64,000 nucleotides of DNA, from NCBI GenBank assembly GCA_946902875.1, contig OX336343.1, forward strand, positions 16,849,596 through 16,913,595. The letters are read 5' to 3'. Positions 9,355 to 21,002 of the stretch are shown in pieces (position 1 is the stretch's first letter; every line of letters starts with the position of its first letter). This DNA comes from Nematopogon swammerdamellus (Eukaryota; Arthropoda; Insecta; Lepidoptera; Adelidae). The translations under genes were made by a program, and so were the position numbers. The notes beneath the pieces are model-generated. The model had not been told where the DNA came from, did not search any database, and worked only from the letters and a program-made list of their open reading frames with translations.

Positions 9355-10720
9355 TTATAAAGAATGATAAGAGTTGTGAAGAGGCGGCAAAGGTGTGTCA
9401 GGGGACTGTGGCGCGCAGAGATCCGTTTTGTCGGGTTTGGCGACACTGATCATAATATGATCCGTTCCGTGTGGAAACGCATAACGCCAGATAGACCACT
9501 CCAATCACGATATCAGTTTCCACTAAAATAAAATAAAAAAATATTGGAATCCGATCTTAAAATCTTGGAATGGATCCGAAATTAAATAATTTCCACTCTG
9601 ATCACACAAAGTTCTAAGTATCATAAATCAGTACATATCTGGCTACTGTCATGCATGATTCGTATAAGTAAGTTTTAATTTTAATATTTCATTACCGCCA
9701 GTACCTAGGTACTTTAGTAACAAAAAGTCAACACTCATGGTCGCTCCTATTTGGTTGGTTTGAATTTGTGAAGTGCAACGAACCCCAATAAGAAGAGACG
9801 ATGCAGAAATGGATAGCGAGGAGTGGAGGTGAGCGGGGAGAGAGGGGAGATTGCGGCTGGCTGGCTGGCTGGCAGGCGGCGGTCGTGTGGACGGATCGAC
9901 GAAGAAGACGATAGTGTACCAGTACCAGATATTGTTTGTAGAATTGATTAACCGAGACAAGTGAATAAATATGTGATACGCTACATTGGAGTTTATATTC
10001 TTGACACTACCCCACTGGAAAATAGACTAGACGTTTATTCACATGTGTAGTATGTATATTTTTCTTTAATCTTTGGAAAACTCATTGGTTACAAAAAATT
10101 TGATCTCTCGCATGAGATAGCGGTGGGTGACATGTAATTTAATATTTTGGAAATATCTCTTAAGCTATATGGCTCTCAGGTAATCTGCTTAGGGACATAA
10201 ACAAATTGGGTGAGTCAACAAAGGGAGAGAGCTTTGCCTCGGCAACCAAACACCACCCGTTGTAGACCTTACTTGAGTAAAAGTACCATCTTAGAACCGT
10301 GTGAGACTTATTAACTTGTCCGGCATTACTTTAAATATTCTACGCGGCAAGAAAACGAGCGTTTGACAAAGTTCTACGTCGCCCACACGTAATAGGGGTA
10401 CGCAGGGTTACTTGGTACGTTATATACATACGAGATTATACTATACATACACACGTAAGTACGAGATGTGCTACGAAGCGGCATGAAAAGGTTTTGAACG
10501 TGAACAACATGACAAGTTTGAAATTTTGTCCGTTAAACTTGTAAAATCAATAAATCCGTAGGTAGGTATTAGAAATTCAAAACTTACAGATATTCCATAG
10601 AGACTGCGCGAAAAGCTTACGATGATATAGCTATACAATGTGCATTAAATTGTAACTTTTGAAAGACACTTATGGCTTTACACACTTTTGACTTTGATGA
10701 CAGGTCGTACATGTATATAT
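9355..10720. other. Non-coding spacer
   Basis: No gene is recognisable. At 9385-9425 a short stretch matches the LINE 3' coding region found at 53.4 kb (AAAGGTGTGTCAGGG). 9850-9875 has a short GGCT microsatellite within a GA-rich block. The remainder is unique AT-rich sequence. Confidence 0.4.
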
Positions 10721-10721
10721 T

Positions 10722-10935
10722 AAAGTTTATACCCACGGCTTCGCTCGCGTGAAATTCGTATTTAAAAAGAAGACAGTAAGTAATTAAGAAAGAAGGCCAA
10801 GCTGCGTTAACTTTATTATGTTATGGAGGAACATACATACATACAGATAAGATTTCTAAAAATCATCAAATTAGTTTTAGTATATCATACCCGTACATTA
10901 TCTATTATTAGTATTGATGATAATTGTGTAAAACG
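10722..10935 (-). mobile_element. Helitron-like end fragment, inverse of 600-883
   Basis: CCCACGGCTTCGCTCGCGTG and the TGGAGGAACATACATACATAC block are the reverse complement of the 600-883 copy. Terminal CTAG is not preserved. Confidence 0.4.
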
Positions 10936-11679
10936 TGAAACTTTATTATTGGCCTATAATTTTTTCTTCATATTTATATATTTCATAGTTTTTAAGTTTC
11001 TTAATAAATAAATAAATAAATAAACATAAGAAAACTATTTTAAAGCCATATTTACGAATTAAAATGAAGACGATTGTAGGTACGGAACGGCTTCTTTTAT
11101 TATTATATAAAATCTAAATGGCGAATTCCTTCTGCAGAAGTGCATGTTTAAGTTTGGCAAGCTTTATCTAGTTGTCTCACCTAATATGTACCTACCTATA
11201 CAATATACATGCTCGTTTGGTATAAAGGCTTGTATGCTATGAAGGAAATCTCCCTCGTCGCAGGAAGCGAAGAGCCGATGTTATGGCTCGGACTCGGATC
11301 GATGTTGCGACAGTCGCATTAGGAGTTAGGAGACGAGCATTTTCGCGCCGCTATTCCTGCTCTTTTGACAGTGGACCTATGACAGTGGATGTCTACAGAA
11401 TCCAGAAACGGTTAATAACGGAATAATGCCGAATCGCAGATGTCAATATGGTTAGCTATACTGTGGCTATACAGTACGATGATTCAGCTAGGACTACCAA
11501 CACTTTAAGGGGTGATTCTGGAGCTCATATGAACAAATTTGGCCTTTGTATTTTTTTTTTTCAAAATATAAAAAAAAATCATCAGTCTCTTAAATTTTTG
11601 TAGCGATAAATTCGAAGAATTCATGGGGATTATGAGTTCTTTTATATAATTAATGATTCGCTCCAGAAACAACCGCTTT
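10936..11679. other. Non-coding spacer
   Basis: AT-rich sequence with a short AAAT repeat at about 11,003-11,022. No gene or repeat family was recognised. Confidence 0.35.
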
Positions 11680-12100
11680 ATTTTTTTTTTTATGTAAATG
11701 TAATGTATGGGTGGCTGAGTCGGAGGGGCCAAAGTGCATGCTCCGACCAGCCAATATCACCTCCGAGAAGGTAGGTGCCATACCGGAGACTTCCCTGGAT
11801 TGCTGACTATACTGGACTAGAGGAGAACACAACCGAGGCTGCTATGCGGCCATCTTACATCCAGTACGGTGGTACCAACCCAGTCGGCTACAATTTGAGC
11901 CTACCACCTAGTATGGGGTAAGGGAAGGGACCTACAGTTTTACACCGGTTCCGGTTCCGATGATGTGAAGCAGCAGGTGTAGGTATGCACGTAAATTTTT
12001 TGGTCAGAAAAAACCATTGGTACACGCCGACCGAATTCGAACCTCAGACCTCTCTCATGAGAAGCCGATGCCCAAACCCCTCGGCCACCCGCCGCCGCTT
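11680..12100 (-). mobile_element. tRNA-derived SINE (family B), near full length
   Basis: This is the most complete family B copy. Read on the minus strand it has a tRNA-like head (GGTGGCCGAGGGGTTTGGGC and GGTTCGAATTCGG), the linker to GTACCAATGG, the body with GGTGGTAGGCTCAAATTG and GGTACCACCGTACTGGATG, and the tail GGTATGGCACCTACCTTCTC ending in ACATAAAAAAA. The head's A and B boxes predict RNA polymerase III transcription. Confidence 0.8.
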
Positions 12101-12192
12101 TGAACTTGGAATGGCATTACTAACTTCATAAAAAGTATAAAATATGTTTTAAATAACCCGAGTACAATAAAATAATAAAAATAATAAAATTT

Positions 12193-12302
12193 TTAAGTTG
12201 ATCTTAATGAGCAGTATTAAATCCTGTACCTGTAGGCGGGTTCTCTGTTTATTTTAATTAGTTTACACGACCGACTAGAGCATTTCATACTGATCAACTT
12301 AA
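12193..12302. repeat. Short inverted-repeat element (about 110 bp)
   Basis: TTAAGTTGATC and its reverse complement GATCAACTTAA bound a 110-bp segment. This could be a small MITE or chance; no second copy was seen. Confidence 0.25.
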
Positions 12303-12419
12303 TTTATTATTTTTATTTTTTGATTCCTATTCTATCGCACTCAAGTTATTCAAAGTATTTATTTTGTATTAATTTTTATTTAATTATTTTTAGTTCAGAA
12401 CTATTATGTATGGTTTATT

Positions 12420-12668
12420 TTTTAAATCGGCTTTTCAAGCTCTTGACATCCCACAAGAAGGGGTTTGAAGAAAAAAAATTTTAAAGTTTGTAAATATTGG
12501 CTTTTTGTGACGTCACCTATTCTATCTTTCCTCGACCATCACCACAAATGCAATGGTACCTGATTTGTTAAAATCGGTTCACAGTTGAAGGAAGAACATG
12601 AAAACATACATACAGATATACCAAACACAATACCCTCCTTTTGGCTGCGCCGTACTCGGGTAAAACAA
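12420..12668 (-). mobile_element. Dispersed lepidopteran-type repeat
   Basis: The segment ends (plus strand) with CCTCCTTTTGGCTGCGCCGTACTCGGGTAAAAC and includes AAATCGGTTCACAGTTGAAGG. Its reverse complement resembles repeat tails abundant in Lepidoptera, recognised from general knowledge. It has no coding sequence. Confidence 0.4.
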
Positions 12669-13640
12669 TGACAGTTCTATGTCAAATGAACTGGTACTAT
12701 GCTACGATAGTAGCATACACACTCTTAGTCAGCTACTTTCATCAATATATACGAGTATCGTGCGTACATTATTTCCCCATCTGAGCCGCCTTTGCCGCTG
12801 AGATTTTACCAAGATTTTCCCCGATCCCTCTATGATTTACGAGTAAAAGTTGATTGATTTAGACGTTATGCCTCGGCGGACGGAACCCTCCTCTCGGAGA
12901 TGACAAGAATTGCCACTCCTTGTGTGCTTAAGATCTAGGGTATTTGCGGTTATTATTCTCTTCGAATCTAATCGGCTATGAATTTTAGGACAGTTCCATT
13001 GAATTTTGGCGTGATTTATGTTGCAATAACTCTTATACATGCATAAAAAAATAATATCACACCTTTTTTACATGGGGTAGGCAGATATGACAGATCCACA
13101 CGGGTCACGGTTCTGACCTTCCAGGAAAATATAAATAGAGGCGGGCTTAGGGTATCAACATTGTTCCACGAAGTTGTTACCAATTGTAGTACTCCATATG
13201 CCAGTTTTCTATGTAGCCGCTGTCAGAATGTGTGAATTGTGTATTTTGTATGAGGCCATGCCTTCATCATTTTTATCTCGATGTTTCTGACCACTGCTGC
13301 CTGACACAAAGCTGCTGAAGCCACATACACACTGTTGATGTCTCTCATACATATTCGTCTTCATGAAGATCGATGAAAGTTCAAAATGCATGCCGTTTAT
13401 TTGACTGTAAATTAGAGTCGTATCTTCTTTAGTAGTCTGGAGTGTCTGAGTCACAGATGATTTGTAGGGTCATTCAGTCTCGCAGCACTCGTCGCAGAGA
13501 AACTGAATACACTTGTTGACATTAGGCTTTTGAGAACCCCATCGGTTCTCACAATCGTTCCTTTGTCGTACCACTAGTGCTACTGTCTTCCGGCGAGTGT
13601 GTTTCTCTTATCCTGGGTGTTTTCTTTTAACCTGGGTGTC
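12669..13640. other. Spacer with a small LINE fragment
   Basis: 13,070-13,125 (minus) matches the LINE coding fragment near 53.4 kb (GGGGTAGGCAGATATGACAG). The rest is not recognised; no gene. Confidence 0.35.
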
Positions 13641-13644
13641 TTCG

Positions 13645-13825
13645 GACGTCGTATTAACAGGATAGACAGCCTAGCAACAGTCCGGAAATCTGCTGGCATG
13701 GTGCCTCTCTGAGCGTGATTTCGCCAGAAGAGGTGATTTTGGCTCTGTCGACTGCATCCTTTGCATTAGTCCATCGGAGTAGCCCGGGGTGGCTGTGATG
13801 ATGTTGGTTTACATAAAAAAAGTTC
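13645..13825 (+). mobile_element. SINE 3' end, variant related to family B
   Basis: CTGGCATGGTGCCTCTCTGAGCG and GGTTTACATAAAAAAA mimic the layout of the family B tail with different sequence. Related minus-strand pieces lie at about 16,316-16,430 and 62,640-62,725. Confidence 0.4.
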
Positions 13826-13986
13826 TGGTAAGTAAGAAACCAGGAAAATGTAGCCAACCCAATTTTTTTGAAGCACCGTTATCTTATTTTATCATAAGGT
13901 GTTACTTAAAATTTGTAATTATGGAAATAATATATTTAAAAACGGCGTATGAATAGGATAGTTTGAGGTTAGGTTAGGTTAAGTTT

Positions 13987-14466
13987 GTACCGTGTGGGGT
14001 CGGTACTTAAAAAGAATAGCCCCACTGCATCTCTCCCCGTCGCATGTCGTAAAAGTCGACTAAGGGATAAGAAAATTCGTCAGCCTCGGCAGCTCAGTGG
14101 CGCGGTTGGTTAGTCAACTGTTATTAAGCAACGCTGAGCGCGGTCAGTGATTGGATGGGTGACCGCTCGACCGTTGGAGGCTGACCGTGGTTCGGATTCC
14201 ACGTTAAACTGTAGGTTCCTTCCCTTCTTACCTTACTAGGTGGTAGGGTTTATCCCGGCCGGGTTGGTACCACCGCACTGAACGAAACGTCGGTCGAAAC
14301 GGCTATGTAAATAGTTCGTGTTTTCCGTCCAGTTTAGTGTAGCCGACATGAAATGAAGGGAAGCACTGACATGGCACCTGGTTCACCCTGTGTTATGGGC
14401 TGACATCACGGATGTTGTAGGTGATGTAGCCAACCGTGTCAGGTTCCATAAAAAAAAAAAAAAAAA
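13987..14466 (+). mobile_element. Full-length composite SINE (family A with GC-rich head)
   Basis: Three modules occur in order: head GTACCGTGTGGGGTCGGTAC...GGATAAGA (13,987-14,072); 5S/tRNA-like module (TCGGCAGCTCAGTGGCGCGG, TTAAGCAACGCTGAGCGCGG, TTGGATGGGTGACCGC, 14,080-14,200); and the shared body and tail ending GTGTCAGGTTCCAT with poly-A. A nearly identical inverted copy lies at 39,091-39,567. Confidence 0.85.
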
Positions 14467-14510
14467 GGTTAGTAGTTCGAATTCCGGGAGTACACCAATT
14501 TAATATTATA

Positions 14511-14629
14511 ATTTTTTATTATGGTTTTGGTATGGGCAGCTCAGTCAGAGAGGCCAAGGCACATGCTCGGACCAGCCAATATCACATCCGAGAAAGTAGG
14601 TGCCATAAGTACCTAGTAAGGGGCAAGTA
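14511..14629 (-). mobile_element. Family B SINE, 3' fragment
   Basis: GGCAGCTCAGTCAGAGAGGC, CCAGCCAATATCAC and GAGAAAGTAGGTGCCATA match the family B tail in reverse complement. Confidence 0.6.
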
Positions 14630-16042
14630 ATGTTTGAAGGGAAGTAAATTTGAAGGGAATTTTCAAATTTATAAAAAAAATTCATGCATAATATATCTAT
14701 CAATGCCTGTTGAATGCAACCTTAAGTTCACACCTACTTACATATTGTGACTAATACCTAGAATAGAGTGACAGGCAGACGGATATATATTCTAGCGAGA
14801 GTAATAGGGTTGGTAATTTTATTCGAAAGATGCTATACAGTATTGAAATTTGTTTACCCTACGGAAAAGCGGATCATGGTGGCTCATGTGTTTTTCAGAA
14901 GACTTATTGGCAGAATCTGCGAGAATATTTCATGCCATACTGATGCCAAGTTGATAAGCTCAAAACATAAGTTTAGCCCAAACCGGCGCGGCGGCTCCGG
15001 AGCGATTGCGTCTGAGCTAACATATCTTAGCAGACAAACAGACAAACAAACAATGCGAACAAGCGACAAATCGTCCGACAAAAGAGTTATTAAGTCGAGG
15101 AACCCTCTTGATATTAGCCTTAATACGACCTTCTGAATTATTTGGGACGGTCTGCACGTTGACGCAGGACCATGGCAGGATGAATCGAATAATAGCTGAC
15201 ATTTTTTGTTTTATTTATTTATAGATGTTTCTTCGTTTTTTTTAGATGACTAATGTATTCAACGTCTTAGATGTACGTTTAAATATATTTGTTCATAAAT
15301 TTACAGTGGGGTAGGCAGATAACGGATCTCCACACGTGCCACGATCCTGACATACCAATTTAGTTAACAATAGTGTTATTTTTTTAAATTAATGGCGACA
15401 TCAGAAATTAATTAATATGTATTTGTATTGTAAGTATTTTTCACGCAATCTGGTTGGTTACACTATCTGTTACACCTGTGTTCACATTCTTCCTGTCGAA
15501 TGGGGTATCAATCCAGTGCTTTCTTTTGACCGTGTCGGCTACACTGAAACTGGACGAAAAACCCGGACCATTATTCAAAAGCGAGAAGTCAGTTAAATAA
15601 AACCTTATTTCGGGACAATTATTTTTGTTATACACATTTCAGTTACATTTGTGGAACTCTTATTTGCCGACGGTACATCAGCGATGCGAGAGTTATCCGA
15701 GCGTGAGTACCGATTACAAAAGCAGCCATGTTATTATTTGGCAAAAGTTTTTGTCGACGTTCGCTCGGGCGCCTCATTTTCTCTATTTCGCCTTTTTTGC
15801 AACTCGGAGTACCTACACGATGGTGATTCGGGTTAGTGGGCCACGCGCTTCCGGGATTGCGCTCTATTCTAGATAGACAAAAAAAAATTACTGCTGGAAG
15901 ATGCGTAAGACTGAAACGAACTGATATATTTTAATCAAGACGCAACCAGGCTCTGTCCCATTAGTGACAATTTCAGTTTTTTTATTTCGCCATAAAGAAT
16001 ATGCAATGTTAGCAATCCCACTGAGCAATCTTGTTTTTCTTT
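14630..16042. other. Spacer with degenerate LINE pieces
   Basis: 15,305-15,350 (minus) matches the 53.4-kb LINE coding fragment. 15,441-15,600 (minus) encodes FSVADTVKRKHW, similar to FSIANTTKEKHN at 16,560, so both may be tails of one retroelement family. 14,980-15,060 has a CAGACAAA-rich tract. No host gene was recognised. Confidence 0.35.
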
Positions 16043-16272
16043 TTGACGTGATAACGTCACGTCTTATAAATTGATGAACACCGGCTGCACGCACGAAAAA
16101 GTGTCACGTTCCATCTGAGCCTGTGTGTGCAAGCGAGAGCGCGTAACAAGCGATAGAGAGGCACAATCGGCCAAAGCGTCGGCTTGTACACATTTATCTC
16201 TCGAACCGTTCCCAGTAGTCTTACCACTTTATGACGTTATCACGTAAAACTATCGTCCGTAAACCGACTTTT
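16043..16272 (+). mobile_element. Family M MITE-like element, compact copy (230 bp)
   Basis: The left end has ACGTGATAACGTCA and the right end has its exact reverse complement, TGACGTTATCACGT. The interior carries the CACCGGCTGCACGCACGAA and GTGTGTGCAAGCGAGAGCGC blocks shared with family C SINE tails. It is non-coding. Confidence 0.6.
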
Positions 16273-16397
16273 TTTCGTTGTTGAAAGTACTCCACATTTT
16301 TTTATCTAACTAGCATGGGTGGCTGTGGAACCAATGGTGCAGTCGAAAGAGCCAAATTCACTTCTTCTCGCGAAACCACACTCAGTGAGATGCCATG

Positions 16398-16600
16398 TCA
16401 GCAGATTTTCGGACTGCTACTGGGTCGTCTAGCGTATTGATACGGCGGCGTTTGAAGACCCCCCCGAGTACCCCCCATGTTAAAGGATTCGGGAAGCACA
16501 CTCGCTGGAAGACAGTTCCACACCTTAGCTAAAACGTCAACTAGTAGATTATGCTTTTCTTTGGTCGTGTTAGCGATACTGAACCGGACGATAAACATGA
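16398..16600 (-). mobile_element. Retroelement C-terminal coding relic
   Basis: The minus-strand translation contains FSIANTTKEKHNLLVDVLAK followed by VWNCLPASVLPESFN. The W-N-x-L-P pattern suggests a LINE reverse-transcriptase C-terminus. Confidence 0.45.
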
Positions 16601-17254
16601 TTTATTTTTCATAGGCTTTTCGACCCACCGTCATCCGGTGCGATGGTATCGATTCGAGCGGGATTTGCATTACCACATGAGAGCCTTATAGTTTTATATG
16701 GCATCCGAGCTATGGAGCAACCTGGGTTCAAAAGGGGTATGAATTGCCTGATGACCTTTTCCTCATTACTGGCATCCTTTCTTGCTCCCAATAGAATACA
16801 CTCAAATAAATGATTTTATCAAAGTCGGAAAAATAGAGTGGTCCGCGACGACAATTTTGAACTCACTGTCTTTCCAAAACAAGACAAGACCTTTACCGTT
16901 TGGCCACGAACTCAACTTGAACGTTGCCTTATCGCAAACCCTAACGTTCTAAAGTTTTTGTCAGTCATTCAAAGTTGTGCCAGAAGCAATCCGCAGTCCC
17001 TCTCTACTACTTACCCGCAGTGCCAGCGCCATTACACGGCTCCCCCAAAGGCTTGTCATCTCTCTCGCAATGCGACCTCGGCGCTGAATCCACAGCTCCG
17101 ACGTTTCCATACTCCAGACTTGTGAGTGATCCCGTGGGGCCAGTAGCTCGAAATCAAGTTAGGCACAGCACATGCACCGCAGACCACACACGCTTACATA
17201 CATCATAGTAAAAGGAGGAGCCCGTTTTTTTAACACACAACACAATTGACAATT
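16601..17254. other. Spacer, no gene recognised
   Basis: Open frames on both strands (for example 16,838-17,125) lack recognisable motifs. 16,975-17,110 is moderately GC-rich. Confidence 0.3.
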
Positions 17255-17400
17255 CACTATAGTCACTATATTAATCCACTCTCGAACATCCAAAGTTTGA
17301 CTGGAAGAAGTATCTGTAAGGGATAAGTCCACCTTTGCACCTGATGTTTGTTTGATGTACATTTTATATTGTGCCTGTTTCTGTAAAATAGTTTTTGGAC
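17255..17400 (+). mobile_element. Non-LTR retrotransposon 3' UTR fragment (family R)
   Basis: CACTATATTAATCCACTCTC, GAACATCCAAAGTTTGACTG and AAGGGATAAGTCCACCTTTG recur at 28,737-28,884 (plus) and 18,308-18,478 (minus). The last copy shows the 3' end with ATAAAGAATTTTC and a (CTAT)n tail, typical of LINEs with microsatellite tails. Confidence 0.55.
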
Positions 17401-17441
17401 CAATTTTCTATCTTTTTTTTATGGAACCTTTTATCTGTATA

Positions 17442-17765
17442 TTTTTTTTATGGAAACTGTCACGCTTGGCTACATCACCTACAACATCCGTGATGTCGGC
17501 CCATAACACCGGGTGAATCTATTCATGTCGGCTACACGGAACTGGACGGAAAACACGAACTATTTACATAGCCGTTTCGAACGACGTTTCATCCAGTGCG
17601 GTGGTACCAATCCGGGCGAGATGAACCCTACCACCTAGTATGGTAAGAAGGGAAGGGACCTACAGTTTTACGTGGAATTCGAACCACGATCAGCCTCCAA
17701 ACGGTCGAGCGGTCACCCATCCAAGAACAGTCGACCGACCGCACCACTGATCTACCGAGGCTGAC
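17442..17765 (-). mobile_element. Family A SINE with 5S/tRNA-like head
   Basis: This is the reverse complement of the family: poly-A at 17,442, tail, body, B-box-like GGTTCGAATTCC, GGATGGGTGACCGC and a GTCAGCCTCGGTAGATCAGTGG head at 17,765. The GC-rich head is absent. Confidence 0.75.
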
Positions 17766-18230
17766 AGACAACAGGTGTTGAAGGAGTAGCAACTTCGGTT
17801 GCTTATCTTGGAATGGAGCCGCAGGAGCCGCATTACTGGCGGTAGGACGCGGAAAGTGCGAGACCTCGGGGCCATGAATGGGTAAACAAGATTAGTGAAA
17901 GCATTTTTCATGCCTGACAACTTTCATAAGCTCCGTCGGAGGTGGTACGCGCTGGAGCCTCCGGTGTTGCGGTGTTAGATGACGGTGCTTTTCTGTGTCT
18001 CAAATAAAGACAGCAGCAATTCACTCTCATACTCGTATATCTGAGATGCATGTGATATATTAATGTACCTACCTAAGTGTTACCGGTAGCCCTATATTAT
18101 TACTTCTGTGGTGTTAACCTGTCTTTTCGTGAGCAGATGAGCGTTATTCATAGCAGATATAGCTGGCAGCACCTTGCGCACCTTGCCAGAAGCATAATAA
18201 AAGGAGACTGTTTAAACTATGCCAGAAGTT
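17766..18230. other. Spacer, no gene recognised
   Basis: Mixed-composition sequence between SINE copies. No motif supports a gene. Confidence 0.3.
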
Positions 18231-18606
18231 GCCGGGTTGGTACCACCGCACGGAATGAAACGTCGGTCTAAACGGCTATGTAAATAGTTTGTGTTTTCCG
18301 ACCAGTTAGATAGATAGATAGATAGAAAATTCTTTATTGCTCCAGTAAACATTAAACAGTAACAAATACATTGGAAAATTTACATAAGGTGCAAAGGCGG
18401 ACTTATCCCTTACAGAGATTTCTTACAGTCAACCTTTGGATGTTTGAGATTCGATAATATAGTGGAATGTAAGTAGGTCAGTGTAGCCGGCACGATCAAA
18501 GGGGGAAGCACTGACATGGCACCTAGTTCACCCGGTGTTATGGGCTGACATCATGGACGTTGTAGGTGATGTAGCCAACCGTGTCAGTTTCCATAAAAAA
18601 AAAAAA
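18231..18606 (+). mobile_element. Family A SINE interrupted by a LINE tail
   Basis: The body runs GCCGGGTTGGTACCACCGCA to TCCGACCAGTT (18,307) and resumes at CAGTGTAGCCGGCACG (18,479) through to the poly-A. The gap is filled by the LINE 3' end described separately, so the SINE is the older insertion. Confidence 0.75.
18308..18478 (-). mobile_element. Non-LTR retrotransposon 3' end (family R), inserted in a SINE
   Basis: The segment begins (plus strand) with five copies of AGAT, then AAAATTCTTTATTGCTCC (reverse complement of an ATAAAGAATTTT polyadenylation-like end), and continues into the CAAAGGCGGACTTATCCCTT block shared with 17,255 and 28,737. About 171 bp; 5'-truncated. Confidence 0.65.
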
Positions 18607-18607
18607 G

Positions 18608-18875
18608 TTCGCGGTACTCTAAAGCTACAGAATAGTCCCACTACTGCATCTCTCCCGGTGTATGTCGTAAAAGGCGACTAAGGGATAAGACTTCTTATAT
18701 TACTAGGTGGTAGGGCCCTAATTGGCACCACCGCACTGAATGAAAGGTCGGTGGAAACGGCTATGTAAATAGTTCGTGTTTTCCGTCCAGTTCAGTGTAG
18801 CCGGCACGACCGAAGAGAAGCGCTGACGTGGTACTAATTCACCCGGTGTTATGGGCTGACACCACGGATGTTGTA
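18608..18875 (+). mobile_element. Family A-type SINE with GC-rich head, 3'-truncated
   Basis: A degenerate head (TCTCTCCCGGTGTATGTCGT, AAAAGGCGACTAAGGGATAA) joins directly to CTTATATTACTAGGTGG and the shared body, without the 5S module. It stops at GGATGTTGTAACGG. Confidence 0.65.
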
Positions 18876-19189
18876 ACGGTAGCCGGTTGAAATTTTCACA
18901 GAATAGGTATGACCACTTTAACAAGTGTGTTGTTTAAAACGCATTTTGCATTTTGCCCAGAAACTTCAGTCTGTCGAACCGAATTAGAAACAGGCATGAG
19001 TGGCTTTGCCCAGTAGTTCGTCTGGAAAAGAATCAGCCACGGACAAAATAGAGTGGCATATGTAGATCGTGAGAGGAGAGGCAAGGAAAGCCAAATTCAG
19101 ATAAAATTTACACATTTGGCACAAGTGATTGGCATCGCCTTTCAGCCTTTAAAGACGCAGCCATAGACACAGTGAGCTACGTGTGCACC
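18876..19189. other. Spacer, no gene recognised
   Basis: Nothing recognisable in this stretch. Confidence 0.25.
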
Positions 19190-19390
19190 GACCTTTTCCA
19201 GCAAGATATGTCGAACCTACCCGAATCGGCCGAAGTACCCTCGCATCGCTACAATCTACGTCAGCGGCGACCGGCAGTTGACATCTGACTGGAAGACGTG
19301 TCGGGTGTCATCCAGGTCGTCGCAGTTCCGCGAGTCCTGACGATGTCCCCGGAGCGAGGGACGAAACGTCGACTAATAAAAGTGAGTCGC
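19190..19390 (+). mobile_element. Penelope-like retroelement 3' end with hammerhead-like core (tentative)
   Basis: After a short coding-like stretch (SHRYNLRQRRPAVDI then a stop), positions about 19,335-19,375 read CTGACGA, then GTCCC and GGGAC as a potential stem, then GAAAC. This is the order of a hammerhead ribozyme core (CUGANGA, helix II, GAAA). Such motifs are known at the ends of Penelope-like elements. One extra U at the base of helix II, and no certain helix III partner, leave function open. Confidence 0.4.
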
Positions 19391-21002
19391 TATACCTATA
19401 CCGCATAACCGGAAAATTTATACAATGTGTAATAGCGGTAAAAGCCTAAACGAACATACTTCGGGTTCTTGTGTCCAAAGAAACCCCAATCCCCAGTTCC
19501 ATCTAGTGTCTATCAGCTCGGGAGATGCGATAGTCGTTACTCGTTAGTCACCCCCCCACCCCCTCCGCCCTTGCTCCCGGGTCCCCAGCCGGCGTGCGGC
19601 GATGATTTGACGGAACCTTCGCAAATATTTATATACTTTTGAGGAGCGAGGGCGCACCGCACCGCACCGCGCTCGAACTCATCGATTTGAGGCCGATAAG
19701 GGAAATTCGTAAGCCATAGTATATTTTATTAGGTAATCTGCTAGCACAGAGATAAGGCGAATGAGGTGATAAGTAGGTGATTTTTTTTTCTTAAATATAA
19801 ATATATGGAGTCCCTACGTTTAAACGTTGAACATTTTATTTTATATTCCAAGTGCAAATAGTAATATGTACAATTAAATAGGAAATAGTATATGCTACAT
19901 TTCTTGCTAAATCAAGCGACATACAATTATAGGTTTATATGATAAAATGAAATTATTTACATTATGATTTTATTATGAAATTATTTACATAAGCTCTCTA
20001 CATCAGTACACTGCACTCGGATTCGTCATATTTTCATATTTAACATTTTGCCAGTTCAATTATCACAGCGAAGAAGAACTGGCAAGAAACTTCGCTTGAT
20101 ACTTTTTTTTACGTCCACTTAGTCTACATTTACAAAAATGTTTGCAACTGCCTATAAAGTGCAAGTAATCACTATTTCTAAAAATGTATCACAAATACAC
20201 AATTTTTTCTGTAAGCTTAAACCATTCATATAACACGTTGGAGCCAATTGGAGAAGGCCAGTCTCCACAAACAGCACCCGTCCACGAGCATCACGCCAGG
20301 GCCAGCCATCGCCTGTCTCAACCATATTTGAGGGTGAGAGGCGACCCGGACCAAGCGTCAGCACTACCCCAGCGGCAACACGACATGACTTTTCTACTAT
20401 TCTTGTGCACATTCAATTTTAATACTATTGTTTCAGTCACGTGATAGTAACTTTCTTACGGAGTTTTTTATAAACAGCCGGCACAGGTTATAAAGTTAGG
20501 TATCATGGTTATAGTGTGTCAATTTAAATAATGTATTATATGAATTATTCAATCAATATACACGAATGGAGAGATGGAAATAAATTGAAGCGAGATTAAA
20601 ATATCACCTCCAAACGAAACTGAAAACCATTCAGAACCTACTCCATGCTCACGCCTCTCTAGACTCGAGACAAACTCGATAAATATAAAAAAATGCTCTA
20701 TTCCTCCAACCCTCCCATAATACGTGACTAGAGGCAGCTGCGTCCCGCAACCTACTTCACTTGTTTTATCCAAATTCCCAATTTTCTCGGAGAATCAATT
20801 CGCATAAAGGAATCTTACGGTAATGGCGACAGAGCCTCGAGCTTATCCAAACTGTCTTGACACGTTCCGATTATGAAAATACTATGTAATCCCTACCCAC
20901 ATATTCCTGTACACCCATACATATGTATTATAAATAGAAAAATGTGCTGTCTATCCGCTTATATAGCTATATAACGGCGGAATCTTATATGCTATATATA
21001 CT
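19391..21002. other. Spacer with a CpG-rich block and a LINE 3' UTR-like piece
   Basis: 19,545-19,690 is C- and CpG-rich next to TTTATATAC and has a CGCAC repeat. 19,985-20,135 (minus) is the reverse complement of 26,945-27,048. 20,230-20,400 is GC-rich with no recognised product. No gene can be supported. Confidence 0.35.

Noticed and set aside
14080..14200. 5S rRNA gene
   Set aside because: Only the internal control region-like part is present and it is embedded in a repeated SINE.
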